Source of the DNA: Volvox africanus
Lineage: Eukaryota > Chlorophyta > Chlorophyceae > Chlamydomonadales > Volvocaceae
DNA: 64,000 nucleotides
Assembly (NCBI GenBank): GCA_030268105.1
Contig: BSDZ01000080.1
Coordinates: forward strand, 3,349,501-3,413,500
Direction: 5' to 3'
Shown here: piece by piece, positions 25,301-37,669 of the stretch
How the letters are laid out: every line of letters begins with the position of its first letter
How positions within the stretch are numbered: position 1 is the first letter of the stretch
The notes under the pieces: generated by a model
The model's input: the letters and a program-made list of their open reading frames with translations, nothing else
Told to the model about the DNA's origin: nothing
The model's database searches: none
Made by a program: the position numbers and the translations under genes

Positions 25301-28300
25301 GGAGGCATGGTTCGATGCCGTAACACAAGGCTGTTCATAGGAGTGCGAGCGAGAGCTTGACCGTGAGCAAGACGTGGGCCACGTGCAAGAAAGTGATTCA
25401 ATCATCCCTGCGGGTTCACTGGATGGTCATGAACCCTCTAGTGCTCGTAATCGAGGACGTTGCCGCCGGCCAGGCGGAGGTGTTGTGTTTTTTATGGGAT
25501 CGTTCCGAGAGAATAGATAAATAGCAAAAGTTGATACGTATGCTCTCGCCAGGTGCCTCACTTTTTTGTGATCCTTCATCGTAACATGCCACTTGTGCGC
25601 TCCATCCCAAGATACACAGCCGCTTTAGTTTCCCATCACGCGAATGCAAAGCAGCAGACAGCTTAGCTGGCCCCAAAACGTCGACCAAACCTCTGCCCAA
25701 AACATGCACGCTGACAATTCGTACCTTCATTGGGTTCTTCCAGCGGTTGATGATGATCTTGTATTCTCGGCGGTACAGCACCCAGGACCACCACTTATTC
25801 CAGGCCCTGGAGAGTGTGGCGTTCACCCAATGCCGTATGGAGCGATTTATCTTGGACTGCTCATCGCGGCGCTCCAACACCGCCTCGAACCACTTGTTCC
25901 AGGCCGCCATCATGTGGACGTTCCGGATCTTAAGAGCACATTTTTTAATCAGGTTGCGCCGCCGGACGCACTCTTCCACGTAGGCGCGCCTGCAACACCA
26001 AGCGAGGCAACGGAAAAAGGTGTGCAGTGCTGCAGCGGCTGCAGTGAGGAAGCGTGCATCAATCATCAGCATACGTGAACCCCCCCCCAAGCGAACAAAC
26101 TGAAGTACACAGCAATCTTGACATCGATTTGGGGTGAATGGATGAGGGCTTCTGCCTCGCGGAGAGAATACGCAGGGTTCCGCCCAGTGGTTAGTGGGCA
26201 GCTGGTGGAGATTTACAATCCACCCATTTAAAACGGATAACCATGCACGTGCAACTTATATGGACCGAGAGGGCAGCACTTTTTGGGTTGGCTTGATGGG
26301 TTGGAATATGTTGTGCCTTCCAGGGGCCCGGACGAGATGGTTCTGAAGGCTAAGCGCCCTTCCGTGTGAATAACCGAAACCAGTTTCACCTTCATTGGCA
26401 TACCCCGCTCTGCTCTGGCCCCGTCCTGAAGGCTTCCGGCGCGCTTCGTGAAGACATGCTGGGAATCAGGACTTACCAAGTATTCCACGCCCGGACGTAG
26501 GCCATGTTCCGCCAATGCATAACCGCCTTGAGCCGTCGCAGCCGCTTGCGGCGCCGGTCAATGCTGGCGTTAAACCAGGCCTAGGGGCAGTGGGGACAGA
26601 CCAAACACAAGGATTACGCCTATAATCACGATGCCGAACAGAAACTGAGGCCAGTGAGAAGTTTAGTGCACGTGCTCTAGGCTGTTGAACCTCCTATTAC
26701 TGAATGAGCTTTTCAGTTGAGTTTATCCTCCACCCCTAAGGTAGCAGGTCACCCATCCTCCTCAGGTAACCCTCTTTTCCCTTCATGTCACAGGAGAACC
26801 GATTTTGCCGCCATGCTGGCTCTCCCAAGGCTACAGGCCGTGTACCCTTTCCTCCTCACGGCAGCCCTGCAGGGGTACCATCGTACTACACGTACTTCCA
26901 TGATGGCGTACAGCTTGCGCCGCCGAATAACCACGATTGGACGCTTCTCGAAACCCTCAATCTTCCGCTCCATGGCGTGAATCTGCGAGGAAATACACGC
27001 GAAAATGAAGCTCTGTGTGTGTGTGTTGCTTATTCCTGTGTGTCTCCTGCCATATCTCTACGATGCAGGCCGTCAGGTTGACGAGGGACACACTTCTGGG
27101 ATGCTTGCAAGCGCATCTCACTGACGGCCCCGTAACAGATACTAGGCTCTTCGTCCACACCAGTATCTCGTGCCCAATGTCCGATAAATGCTGAATGACT
27201 GAGCCAGACTTCGGCTGCAACGACCCACTGGTTCACGCGGCCCTGTTACCTGCGAGTCCCGCGCAGTCAGCTGGTTCTTCCACCAGCGGTCCTCACAAAT
27301 ATGGCGCCACTCAAGGAAGCAGCGCTTTAGGCGACCCCGGTTGATGGTTGCGATGACCTGCAGTGGTCGTGGCGGTTGAAACGGGTTTCGGGTGGGATAT
27401 GTCGGGCAGCTGCGCATAGCCGTGAACCCGCCTTCGGGGCCGCCCTAGGATCCGGCTTCGGATTGCGGGGAGGCGGTGTTGCCTGTGTAGCCTGCTGCTG
27501 TATGCACCCATTCCGCCCAGGCCGTACATCTGATTGCACTTGATATTGGTCCTTATTTCCCTCTTCAGCTGCTGCTTCAAAGCGCCGGCCGCTTAGTTTC
27601 TCCGTAAAACCTCCCACACGCCCACCTTTTTCCGCATGGCAAAGGACTTATCAACCAGGTGAAACTTCTCCTTCCACGCCTGGAATGCGCGCGACAGGGT
27701 TCCGCGCTGCAGTCGCGCGATGACGCGCCGCAGCAGCTGCTGTTTGGCAAGTGAACCGTAACGGGCTGCCCGCCAGGCATCAAAGGCCTTCTTCATTATC
27801 GCCTTGTCCTCCATCCGCACTCGCCTGGCAAACACCTTGCGGTTGTGCTCAATGGCCGCTTGCACCTGCAAGAACAAGTTCGTTGCGGGCCCGGCTCAGG
27901 GGTGGGTAAACGTCGAACAGATACATCCTACTCCACATATCTGCACCATCCCATGCAGGCGGGGCGTGCGGACCCAGTCACGGCCGTCAACCTGGTTGTG
28001 CAGCGCGGGGTTCCAACCGTATATGCGAATCCTCAAGACATCCCCTCGGAATCTAGCGGAGGTCCCCGTGCGTTGGCCCCAGTGTCTGTCCGTCAGAGCA
28101 ACAGCGACTCGCAGATCCAGTGATCATTGTGCGGCGTTCACAGGCAGCCTCTCCTTGGCTGCGGTCTCGGGAAAAAAATTGCGGATCGGTCGCCCCGTTT
28201 CTCCGCCTCACGCACAGGCCGTTCCACCCAGCCTCGACATGGCCTTACTGGAGTCCTCGTAACAACAGAGGGGGCTTTGGATGCATTGCGGCGTTGCATG

Positions 28301-30205
28301 GACTGCTCATTGCTGCCTCTGCCAACTAGGGCACAGAGCAACACACCAAGCAACATTCAAGATGGCTTCTTATCAGGCTATGCCAAATTCCAAAGCCCAT
28401 GCCTAGGCATGCCCTGATGTCCATCCGGACACGCAGATAGCAAGAGCAGAATGGTTTCTAGCGCTTGCTGCGGAATGCGCTCTGGTGACTTAGTGCTGGC
28501 CTGGCGTGACGACATGACAAAGATTGCCAAGCAACTGCAATATGTATGCAACACCAATTTAGTATCGAAATTACCACCATTATCACTCGAGCTTATTACC
28601 ATCCCGGAGTATAGTGCCTTTATGGAAACTTACTACCCCCAAGTTAGCTTTATGGGAAGCGCATAAATGCAGTTCGGTGACATCTCCCAACTCCACTTCC
28701 ACGCGGGCACTACCGCACACCTTGCTAGCCATGCCTGCCAACGCGTTTAGGTGCTCCAACGCAAAGCGGTTGGGCAGGTCATCCGCGATGCCCATGGTTT
28801 TAGGCGCCGTGCCCTCACGCCTCATCGTGTGTGCTCGCCCGTAGAGCCCTGCATTGGATTGCGTGGCATTTTACATGTCAGAAACGGCTGGGACACAGCA
28901 ACTACATGTGGATAGCATCGCTTGCTTCGCTTCCTTAAACCCTCGACAGCATGACCCGGGATCCGGCTGGCTGCAAACACGCCAATGCAATGCAACACCT
29001 TGGGGCATGAAACGGCAGGGAAAGCATGTATGGTGGATTGTATGAGTATGGTAGGTGGTCTCCAGGAACTTGTCGAGGGTGGCTTACCCCTCTGAACCTC
29101 ATATGGGAAGGCCACGACTATGTTCATCCGGTGATTAGGCCACGAGCATGAGCCCTGCCCCAAACACAGCTGTCATGATTCCAACGCCGGTGCCGGATGT
29201 GCGTGCACAGCTCTGCACCTTTGCCCTCCGCACACCTGCATTGTACGCCAGCGCCCGTTTGGCTTCATCCACGTTGAACGGCGCGCGTTCTTCCTCCTCG
29301 GAGTTCCGGGGGCTTAGGCCGCTGCTGAGCGTATACTCGCTCATGCTATCCTCCCGCCAGGTCCGCTCCACTTTGCGGCCCCATGTGCTCACATCTCCCT
29401 GGAACCTGCAACGTGGCCCAAAATATTCATGCAATCCTCTGAAGATGGGTGCCTGCGTACCACTTGGAGCTAAGCTGTGCGGCTAATTGCAGTGGTACCC
29501 GCATCCACACGGACGGCGTAAGGAAAACACCATTTCCTTTCCCTGTACAACACCTTCACCTGTTGCCCTTTGCATCCCCAGGTTGGACGGACGCGCTGGC
29601 GTGTGTGGCTGTCAAACTGCTGCGGCTGGTGTAGCTTCTGCTGTAGGAATCGCTGCCGCTGCCACTGCCACTGGCACTCTGCTCTGAGTCATAGCCAGAG
29701 GAGTATTGATTGTCGCTGCGACTGTATGGCGAACTACTTGGAGCCTGGTGTCTCTGCCGGCGATCATCTCTGTACTTATCGCGCCGCCCGCCCCCACCTG
29801 CGTGTACATGCGTCCTCAGGTAACTGACGTTGGATAACCAGCGCACGTTAATGTTGCAGCTCACCATCATATTCATCTGTGTAATTGGATGACCGGACGG
29901 ATGGCTCCGAGTCCGCTTGCAATTCGCGAACTGAATAACTATGGACGGACTGGTCTGGTCGGTTGCTTCGATCGCTAGGCGACTGCGAATGCCTGAGCCG
30001 TGTGCTACGGCTTGCATATGAGTCGCTTGGTGCTGGTTTTGACGATAACCGAGAGCCGCCCACGGCCGAGTCCCTGTGGGTGTAGCGTCGCAGTAGCCAT
30101 CGGGGCCCAGCACAAGGATATGACAAACCTGCGCTTCAAATTATTGATTACTGACCTATGAATTGAGTAGTCCTCATCTGCTTGCAATGAGCGCCTCTCG
30201 GACAT
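22308..30205 (-). CDS. SFI1-like repeat and coiled-coil protein, many exons
   Basis: Starts at ATG 30205 (MSERRSLQADEDYSIH) and ends at TGA 22308-22310 after PGRPPGVASSSYR. The N-terminal exons (30.1-29.2 kb) are Ser/Arg/Asp-rich and disordered. Middle exons carry spaced Trp repeats of SFI1/centrin-binding type: 27865-27626 (AFDAWRAARYGSLAKQQLL, then AFQAWKEKFH), ~27.3 kb (CFLEWRHICEDRWWKNQL), ~26.6-26.5 kb, ~26.0-25.75 kb (AAWNKWFEAVLERR, RAWNKWWSWVLYRR) and ~25.2 kb (AWEAWCQAIEDRKLEEQL). C-terminal exons are coiled coil: ~24.7-24.6 kb (VRELREENERLRRDNERFV), ~24.3-24.18 kb (LLKLIQSLRHEYEAVQAAK), ~23.8-23.69 kb, ~23.17-23.0 kb and 22.65-22.31 kb. Such repeats form a long helix that binds centrins at centrioles, basal bodies and contractile fibres. 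Treating all exons as one gene is inference from continuous strand and absence of an internal stop exon; two adjacent genes cannot be excluded. Confidence 0.58.
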
Positions 30206-30590
30206 TGTTCAGTGCGTCCGAAGCAGATGCCAAATAAGGTTGACTATGTCATTTCAGGGCAACGTTCAAGGACTTGCTGCAGTTATCTGCCAAATTGTAT
30301 GTTGTAAGCTATTTTCCTTTGTGCACACCGGTTGTGGGTGACACCTCCTTGGTCGTACATGGTAACCAACTGCACGTTCAGCTCCGGGATAATCTTGTGT
30401 TACCCGCAGAGTCCCATGTGTAGGACTTTTACCAGTTTTTACTTCCTCTGCAACAAAAACTGTAACCTTTTTTCTGGCATGAATGATAAAGTTGGTCCTT
30501 GAGCTGGAGCTCCAGTCGCAGCAGCCATTGAAATGGATTGATTGATTGATTGTCTTGTCGAGTGCTTAGAATCATCCAACTATCGTCAGG
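30206..30590. promoter_or_regulatory. Divergent promoter region between two coiled-coil genes
   Basis: 385 bp separate the start codons of the minus-strand SFI1-like gene and the plus-strand 168-residue gene. It includes a short GATT repeat at about 30537-30552. No TATA box or known element stands out. The layout suggests shared regulation, which is inference. Confidence 0.4.
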
Positions 30591-31449
30591 ATGTCGCGTC
30601 CTTACCATGCCCAGCATGGCCATGGAACTGCCGCCTTGGCGATGAAGCCGTTGCCGATCCTGGATGGCAGTGACGTTCGCCCGCCTTTGACGCTGCAAGA
30701 TTGGGTCAAAATCCTGCCGACAACCCTAGAGGACGCTCGCAACGCTGCCTCGGCTCTGCGCGACCTGGTGCAGGACGCGGTGTATTTAGACGAGGAGTGT
30801 TACAGCAGTGCTGTAGAACACACTCATTACCAAGACAAGCTGCATGTAAGCACTGTGTCGGCAAGTCTCGTAACTGGGCCACGAACACCGCCCGACTAAC
30901 CGAACGATCACGAAATCAGACCCTGGGGGATGTTGCGCGTGGCTCGGCTAACACCTGCAGGCACAACAAAAGCGTGTGAATTATTTGGAGAATGAAGCTG
31001 CAGCTCTGCGTGCTGAGCTTGAGCGCAAGGACGAGTTGCTAGCAGCAGCTGCAGGCAGACAGCGTGAGGCACAGATGCAGATTATTGAGCTGCAGCAAGA
31101 GCTTGAGAATAACGCAGGTAGGGGAAAGGGGCTGTGGCAGACGCCAAGACCACTGGTGCTGCAACGTTGCATCTGGGCCGGTATGTGCATTAATCTCCCG
31201 GAGGCATGTTCACGGAAGGGTTAGGTTGCGAGCGTGCTAGCCGATGCTGTCTTGAGGATTGCAGCTCCAATGCACCCTAGCTACTGACGAGCCCTTTTCA
31301 GCGGTGCACCTTAACAACAACCTCCAACCACCTTGTGCATCGACTTGTCCACAGTTGTCTTCCGGATGCACTATCAGGAGCTACTGACCCGCAACGAGGA
31401 GATCGAGCGCCTTAAGATAGTTATCGAGGGATTGCAGGGTGGCACGTAG
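30591..31449 (+). CDS. Small coiled-coil protein, 168 residues
   Basis: Three exons join cleanly: 30591-30845, 30961-31117 and 31355-31449 (donors CAT|GTAAG and CAG|GTAGG; acceptors CTGCAG and CCACAG; phases 0 and 1). The N-terminal half is mixed (LTLQDWVKILPTTLEDARNA, then a Leu/Asp-rich segment). The second half is a continuous coiled coil (VNYLENEAAALRAELERKD, QMQIIELQQELENN, ending ELLTRNEEIERLKIVIEGLQ). No enzyme motif. Its head-to-head position with the SFI1-like gene is compatible with a cytoskeletal or ciliary role, but I do not recognise the family. Confidence 0.72.
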
Positions 31450-31830
31450 GCATTCAATGCAAAGCTTGCTGCTTCCAACCATTTCTTGCGAATCCTGATG
31501 TCAATCGCTTAGTCCTTATCGGTTGCCATCGTGTGGAAAGGATTTCGGCCGAACCACGTACTAGTGTAGTACGTGAATGACATGGTTGGATTGATTGTAG
31601 GGTATTTTTCTGGAGCGCATCCGCATACGGCCGTGGCATAGTCCTCAAATGTTTACAGGAGAGTCTACTAGTCCAGAGTTAATGAAACACGTGCCTGATG
31701 TCGCTGTCGTACAAGTCAACAGATAGCACAGAAGTACCATTTCTGGATAGGCATGAGATTCGAGCCTGGTGTCGTGGTGGATACGGTGGATTCGTACACC
31801 AGATTCCTGTCCCCACGGATACCTGCTTGG

Positions 31831-31835
31831 TGTAA
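31831..31835 (+). terminator. Candidate TGTAA poly(A) signal
   Basis: TGTAA about 380 nt after the stop of the small coiled-coil gene. It fits the algal poly(A) signal, but a 5-base match alone is weak. Confidence 0.35.
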
Positions 31836-32791
31836 GCCCAGCACATGAAGCCTTAAGAGCCTTAGGGGCTCACGTCCTGCCCACAAGAAATAGAGCGTCA
31901 TGATATGGCGCTGTGACGAGGGACCGTCCGTGGTCAACAAGAGGGGTTCGCCCATTATGAAAAATCAGCTGAAACTCTTAACTCGGGTGCGCATGCTTGT
32001 ACAGAATAATATTCGTTTAAGGTAGTTTTATGACTCTTTCTCCTCTCCGTTCATCCAGGTTCTTAGGACAGCATCATCATGTCAGGGCCCTGCTATTTTC
32101 AAATCATAACACCCACCAAGGATGGCTGCAAGCAAGCTTTTAGTAGGTTCAAACCGTTTGCTGCGGGTGTTCCTCAAGAACGATGCACGGCCGCCAAACT
32201 GTCCTTACCGCCCTAAGCATGCCATGAGCAAAACTCGAAAAGTTTCCCAGTGGCTTTCCATCTTCACTACTTTGCCTTCTCCAGCGGCACATCACCTCGA
32301 TGGCCCTATGTGTAGGGCAACAGTGACGACGTGTCCGAAGCAGACTACGATGCAATCCATCACTGACCCATTTCCGTTGAGCGCATCCAAATTCGTCCTT
32401 TTAAATGGATTCGTGCCGGAGCATCATCAGCGCTACGAAGTCCTGCTCGAGCCTTTGGATGCCCATATCCACTAGCCAGCTGTACCTGGCACAATTCGAA
32501 AGCATGTGCACTTTTCATGCGGAACGGTGCAGCATAGGTATGGCGTGCACCACTCTGCACCCGCTCTTCACCCGTTCCTATCAACTCCCGACGACGACCC
32601 CTTTTCGCCGTGCACGTGCCCCAACGTCCGCCTCCCGATGGAGGCGTTCCAGATTTAAGATTCTTTCTGCGAGATGGGGATTTACCTGCTCAGAGAACAG
32701 GGAGAGCAAGTTCAACCTCACACCATTTCCCTGAGCAGAAAGCAGGCAGCCATTCGAACTCCCCTGACGATATCTGCACTTAGAGAAACCC
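31836..32791. other. Intergenic, no supported gene
   Basis: Several open frames of 60-117 codons exist but have no start context, splice logic or recognisable composition. A short minus-strand frame near 32410-32510 (ends LEQDFVALMMLRHESI) looks faintly protein-like and may be a gene relic. Confidence 0.35.
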
Positions 32792-32815
32792 TTACACTAC
32801 TTGGATCACGCCGCA

Positions 32816-33724
32816 TCAGTCGTCCTCATCCTCATCATCGTCATCCTCATCATCGTCCTCGTCTGCCTCCGGTGCTTGCTCACGAAGCTTGGTTATCAAC
32901 TCTGTAAGCTCTTCTAAAACCTCCATACTGAGCTTCGCCTTCACAAGCTTGCCTTCGTACTCTGTAAGCAAAAGCGGAAAGCACCTCAAGAAGCCTCAGT
33001 AAGGGCCTTCCAAACACCTTGAACAGTTTTGACCGCAATGACACACTTGCTGCAGACTCTAATCTTTGCTAGTTCTTTGAGATAACCCGTCTCTCCTATC
33101 GCATGAACCCTACCTGTAAGCTTTTGAAGCAGGGCTCTCCACTCGTCCTTGTCGAGTCCAGCAGACGTCACCACTCCTTGAGCATAGGAGAAACGGACAC
33201 AACGCAAGCATCGCTCTCGGTCACATCCAAATGATTGCAGGGCAAGTCCCGCTAGTGCAACATGCCACCCAGGGTTGGCGTGCCCGGGACTCGAGAGCAG
33301 CATGTCCTTTTACCATTATAGCATCACATCAAATATCTGTACACTTGACAGATGATTATTCGCAGCCACACACAGGTTCAAAATGCTTTGACCGCGCCAC
33401 GATAACCCGGGTGCGCGAGTGTGTGACGCAGGGGAGAAGTAACAGTTTAAATCCAGGTCTGAAGAAGCGCTCACCAGGTTTAGACAACAATTTAATCCAT
33501 TGAGCACCAACAAGGGATGGAAACTCAACATTCTCGCCGTAGGAGTGGCCGCCTGCCTCTGCCCACACCTCAGCGTCCTCAGAGGTCAGGTCATACACAT
33601 CCGGCTTTTCACTTATAAGTTTTGTCACTTCGGTGAGCATTAGAATTGCTCGATTGACCGGCACGATTGAAGAATCATCATATATCTTCAGAACCCGCCG
33701 AATTTCGCTAGCAGTAGCCGCCAT
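32816..33724 (-). CDS. Small acidic-tailed protein of unknown function, 152 residues
   Basis: Three exons close in phase: 33724-33475 (MAATASEIRRVLKIYDDSSI...), 33176-33114 (SAGLDKDEWRALLQKL) and 32961-32816. Donors are CTG|GTGAGC and ACAG|GTAGGG; acceptors are CTCAAG and TTACAG. The start has a good algal context (GCCATGGCGGC). The protein is largely helical and ends in EAP followed by about 17 Asp/Glu residues (EADEDDDEDDDDEDEDD). A TGTAA on the gene strand lies only about 20 nt past the stop (32792-32796). I do not recognise the family. The acidic tail suggests binding to basic proteins such as histones or ribosomal proteins, which is only a guess. Confidence 0.62.
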
Positions 33725-33877
33725 GGCGCAATCGTTCTTAATACGGACCAAACAAGAGGTACAAAAACCTCTCTATAACTCAATACTCCATCAGCGATCT
33801 TGTCTGCCAAGCTGCCGGGACCTAAAGGCTTGACCTTAAAAAATACGGAACCTTAACCGACATCACAATTACTGCTG

Positions 33878-34376
33878 CTACGACGACATCGCGGTGATGT
33901 ATCCCATAAGAATATGCTGTAGCACTCGTGGCTCATTTAAGTATGGCCTCAGCGTGTCCGCGCACACTTTAGCGTCAGCCAGACTAAGCTTCAGTAGAGG
34001 CTGGACCTCAACTTCACTGAAGCCACAAACTGTGGCTGAAAATTTGATGATCCGTGCATTTTCGATATTGACGTCTTTTTGCGTCACAGGACTGTACCCA
34101 GCAACAGGAAACGGCTCCGGGTTGTGAATGACCTGATTGAGCTTAACCAGATGGTTCTGAAAGTTGCACTCTGCGGATGTTAGTTGAGATGGGCTCGTCT
34201 GCGCACAGGGAAATCATCGCGAGTAGGGCTGAGTTGGGCATTAACTTTGATTGCGACCTACGGTTCAAGCATACCTGTTCAGGCAGCACCCATAACTGGT
34301 CTCTAAGAAGAGTTTCTGACAGCAGGCCTGCCAGGAGTCCATGGCCTTCGACTTCAGGCAGTATGCCGCTGTCCAT
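33878..34376 (-). CDS. Small protein of unknown function, about 126 residues
   Basis: Two exons, about 34376-34275 (MDSGILPEVEGHGLLAGLLS... ending LPEQ at CAG|GTATG) and about 34156-33878 (acceptor TTTCAG, starting NHLVKLNQVIHNPEPFPVAG). The second exon is helical and ends NEPRVLQHILMGYITAMSS. Joined at phase 0. It lies 154 bp upstream of the acidic-tailed gene on the same strand. No family recognised; no signal peptide or membrane segment seen. Confidence 0.55.
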
Positions 34377-35287
34377 GGTCAGCTGAGATTTGTACTAGCA
34401 AAATGCATTTGGGACGGGAAGGCACACGTGTTTGACTACATTAAAATCTGCACAAACTTCCATGTAATGAGCATAGGTTAGCAATTTAGTTGCAGCGTAG
34501 TACGACCAACCGGCAATCGCGTACTTACCGACTGACCCATAGCCGCACTGGCTGCGCGTAAGCATGGATGCTTTTGTCCGCTATTTGGTTGCCACCCGAC
34601 AGCTTAACCACATGATGGCTAGTAAGCCAAACGTAAATAAACGCAACAAAATATCTGTACGAGTCATGCATCCTTAGCATGTAGTTGTACAATCTTAGCA
34701 CTTGGGGATCACGACTTACGTCTTTGTCAGTATTCTGTCCCTGAGAATCTCTGCAAACCTCATCCTCTACGCACAGCAGCAGCATCCAATAGTATACTAT
34801 TTGTCCGAAAGGGTTGATGGTGACAAGCGATCCATCAATGAAAAAGGTCTACTACTCTGCAGGGCCCCTCTTACCCCAGAAGATACGCAGCGCCATACGC
34901 CACCACTTGCACATGGTGACGTAGATAATGACTTCAAGCCATGCCCCATCTGCCAACTGGGACGAAGCCACCGAGGCAGGCCCTCACGTCAGCGCGCGGG
35001 GTGTTCATATGAGGGTCCGGGTATTCTCAATTCGCACCGATATCACATGCCCCCATGCTCCGTGCATCGCACATGCTATGCTCGGCAATAACAGCCAGCA
35101 TGGCCATCGTGCTCGGCATCAACATGAGCACAATATTCAAGCTACCACGAGTCCTATTACCATATGCCCCAGTTCTCAAGCGCACATAAATTAATCCTGC
35201 ATTGGTCCTAGCACATATCCCCGGTGCTTTTCCCCATAGTCCATGCCGTCGCATTATTGTCTTTGCGAGACTTGCGCGTCCGAAGCT
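34377..35287. other. Intergenic, no supported gene
   Basis: Upstream of the 34376 start and downstream of the SANT/DUF3755 stop. A minus-strand frame at 34525-34785 (86 codons) has no start context or homology I recognise. Confidence 0.4.
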
Positions 35288-37090
35288 TCAGGTCCCGCTC
35301 TCCTGCTTCACAGCAACGGGGAGAGTCAAGGGCTGAACCGCTGATCCTTGGCGCGACATGCTCGGTGCGGACACCATGCTGTTTTGCATTCCACCTGGCA
35401 GAACCACCGGCTGCGCTGCAGCCGCAGCAGCTGCAGCTGCCGCAACTGCAGCCGCCCCAGCGTCCGGCATGGTGGGCGCTGGCGTCGCAGCAGTAGAAGG
35501 CATGGTCATGCACCCCAACATGCCAGGTGTCCCCATAGCAAATGGAAATTGAGCTCCCGGCAAGACGGCGCTCATGGCTGCGGCAGGGTTCAGCGCACCA
35601 GGCATCATCGTTGGAGGCATCACGCCCAGGGCTCCCGGCAACCCCGCAGCAGCACCAAAGAAAGAATCCGCGGGCGGCATACCACCTGGTGGAATGCCCT
35701 CTGCAGGGCCCAAACCAGCAGCTGCCGCAAGATTGAAGGGAAAGGGCGGGAGAAGGGGCAACAAGGGTGTTGGCGCGGCCATTGCCGGCTGCGGTACCAC
35801 GGTTGAAGCACCAGGAATAGGCCCAACAGGCGCAGTCGCCACTTGTGGGGCAGTCGACGATGCGCCTGTGACGGACATTCCGACACCTGACATTGGGCCG
35901 GCAGCACCCACGGCTGTTGAAGCCGCCGCGGCAGCCGTTGCCGCAGCTGCCATGGCCACCGTCTGGGCCCCAACCGACATTGACGGCAGTTTAAACGTGG
36001 ACGCTGGAAGAAACCGGTTTGCTAGCTCGAAGTTTGGCTGCACCGGGATGGGGGGCATCTGGCCCATGGTTCCGCCTACGCTGCTAAGCTGCTGCTGTAT
36101 GGCAATAAGGTTGTCCCGGTAGCGCACCAACAATTCTGTATTCTCCATCACCTTGAAGGCCGCCATATTTGCTTTGAACTGGGTCAGAATACTGTAATTC
36201 TGCTCCATCAGTTGCGTCAAAGCCACAGGTATACCCGCAGAAGAATCATCCCCGGAGCCAGACGCTCCAGCGCCCGCGCCACCCGTTACGCCCGCGCCGC
36301 TCCCCTTGCCGCCCTGGTGCATGCCCGCCCGGGTCTGGGCACCGCTGCCGACCTTTCGCTTATGGCTGTCTTCCACGGAACCCCGTCGGCCCTTCTCTTC
36401 CAGACCGCACGCTTTAACGCGCAGCGCTACGTCTCGTGCAGTCTTACTCGGCAAGCTGGCGGCGACATGAATGTAACGCTCGACTGCTTCGTACTGCGAC
36501 ACAAAAGGGGGTGTGGTTGCTAACTTGACGTATGTAACGCGCATGTACACCCCCGACAGCAAAAGCCATAGACTTTGTTTCCACGTGAACTTCCTCCCGC
36601 TGTCGACGGAAGCTTAACCCAAATGCCCATCGCCGCATAAACGATATCTAACCATCACCTGCGACTATTTCGTAGAGCCGCGCGATCCCTCAGCCGCCCA
36701 GGCCGCCCCTATAATCATATCTGCTCCTCACCCCACCTTATCAGCTGGAAACCGAGCTAGCGCGTTCTCCAGCACACTCTGTTCCTCGGGCGTCCAGTCT
36801 GAGCCAGTGGTTCCCTGGAGCTGGAGTTCAAAGTCCGTGTCAAAGTCCTCGCCGGACGCACTGCTTCCGTTGTTGGCGGGAGCTGCCGCCGGCTGCTCCC
36901 GAATAGTCGTATTGCTTTTCTCAGCAGAACTTTGAGAGGAAGTGTTGGCTGTCTGTACGTCCAAGTTGCCGTTTGGTCTGGAGCACGTGTTATAACGGAA
37001 CTTTATAAACTTGGCGGCGTCAACCAAGCCAACGATGCCGTCTACCTACCTGGCTGGTATCGCGGAGAAAGCGCCGGCTGTAGTTGCCAT
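35288..37090 (-). CDS. SANT/Myb-like domain protein with DUF3755
   Basis: Three exons, 37090-37050, 36977-36737 and 36493-35288, give 495 residues starting MATTAGAFSAIPARPNG. The SANT domain spans the exon 2/3 junction (SDWTPEEQSVLENALARFPA, then YEAVERYIHVAASLPSKTAR). It is followed by a Gly/Ala linker and then the DUF3755 core (LVRYRDNLIAIQQQL, MGQMPPIPVQPNFELANRFLP), which matches the plant family with the ...DNI...MPPLPVKVNEELAN pattern. The C-terminal 200 residues are Pro/Ala/Met-rich with an Ala run (AAAVAAAAAAAAAA). The family is nuclear and DNA/chromatin-related; exact function unknown. Donors are CAG|GTAGGT and AAG|GTGGGG. The gene is head to head with the SEC12-like gene. Confidence 0.75.
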
Positions 37091-37669
37091 ACTACGTAGA
37101 GTGCAAGACAAAGGTGCTGAAGGCTCCGGCCTTCAGCTACGATCTAAAAATCGATAGACGCGTTTGGCTGGGAGTATCATGGTTGCGGAATTCTATGGCA
37201 TCCAACGCCACTTATAAACAAAATTGATCAAAATAGATAAAGCAACCCGGGTTTTCAGTATAACGTGAGTCTCGTTATTGTAATTTTGGTGTGTCTCAGC
37301 CGCCGAAAAGATTCTGCGACGCGGAGACACAATCCCAAGCATGTAGACATTCAATACACTTGTCATGTCACTCATAATCAATTTGCTGCTACAATCCTGT
37401 TTCGTCCTGCAAACACCGTACTGCCTCGCTCGGACCGTCGGACGAAACTTTGCCTCATACAAGCAATGCCCGACAGTCACAATACGTTGAACTCTTACAG
37501 TTGCATTGGCTTTTGTTTGTGGAACGACGAATTCTGGCATGTTGGGAAGGTCTTTAGGAACTTGCAGAGTGGCTTTTGATCTAATAAAACATCAATTCTT
37601 AAGTGCAACTGTATTGAAGGGCAATTAGTATTTGGGCTTGGAGGCAAATTCATTCGCCGTAGCTTTCTG
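37091..37669. promoter_or_regulatory. Divergent promoter region, SANT/DUF3755 and SEC12-like genes
   Basis: 579 bp between two start codons on opposite strands. No recognisable core element. It must hold both 5' UTRs and promoters. Confidence 0.4.

Noticed and set aside
32122..32475. 117-codon plus-strand frame
   Set aside because: Random composition, no flanking signals; no support as a gene.
36978..37027. Start of the SANT/DUF3755 protein at 37027
   Set aside because: That frame begins with TTG and not ATG. Splicing from ATG 37090 with donor CAG|GTAGGT at 37049 restores phase at 36977.
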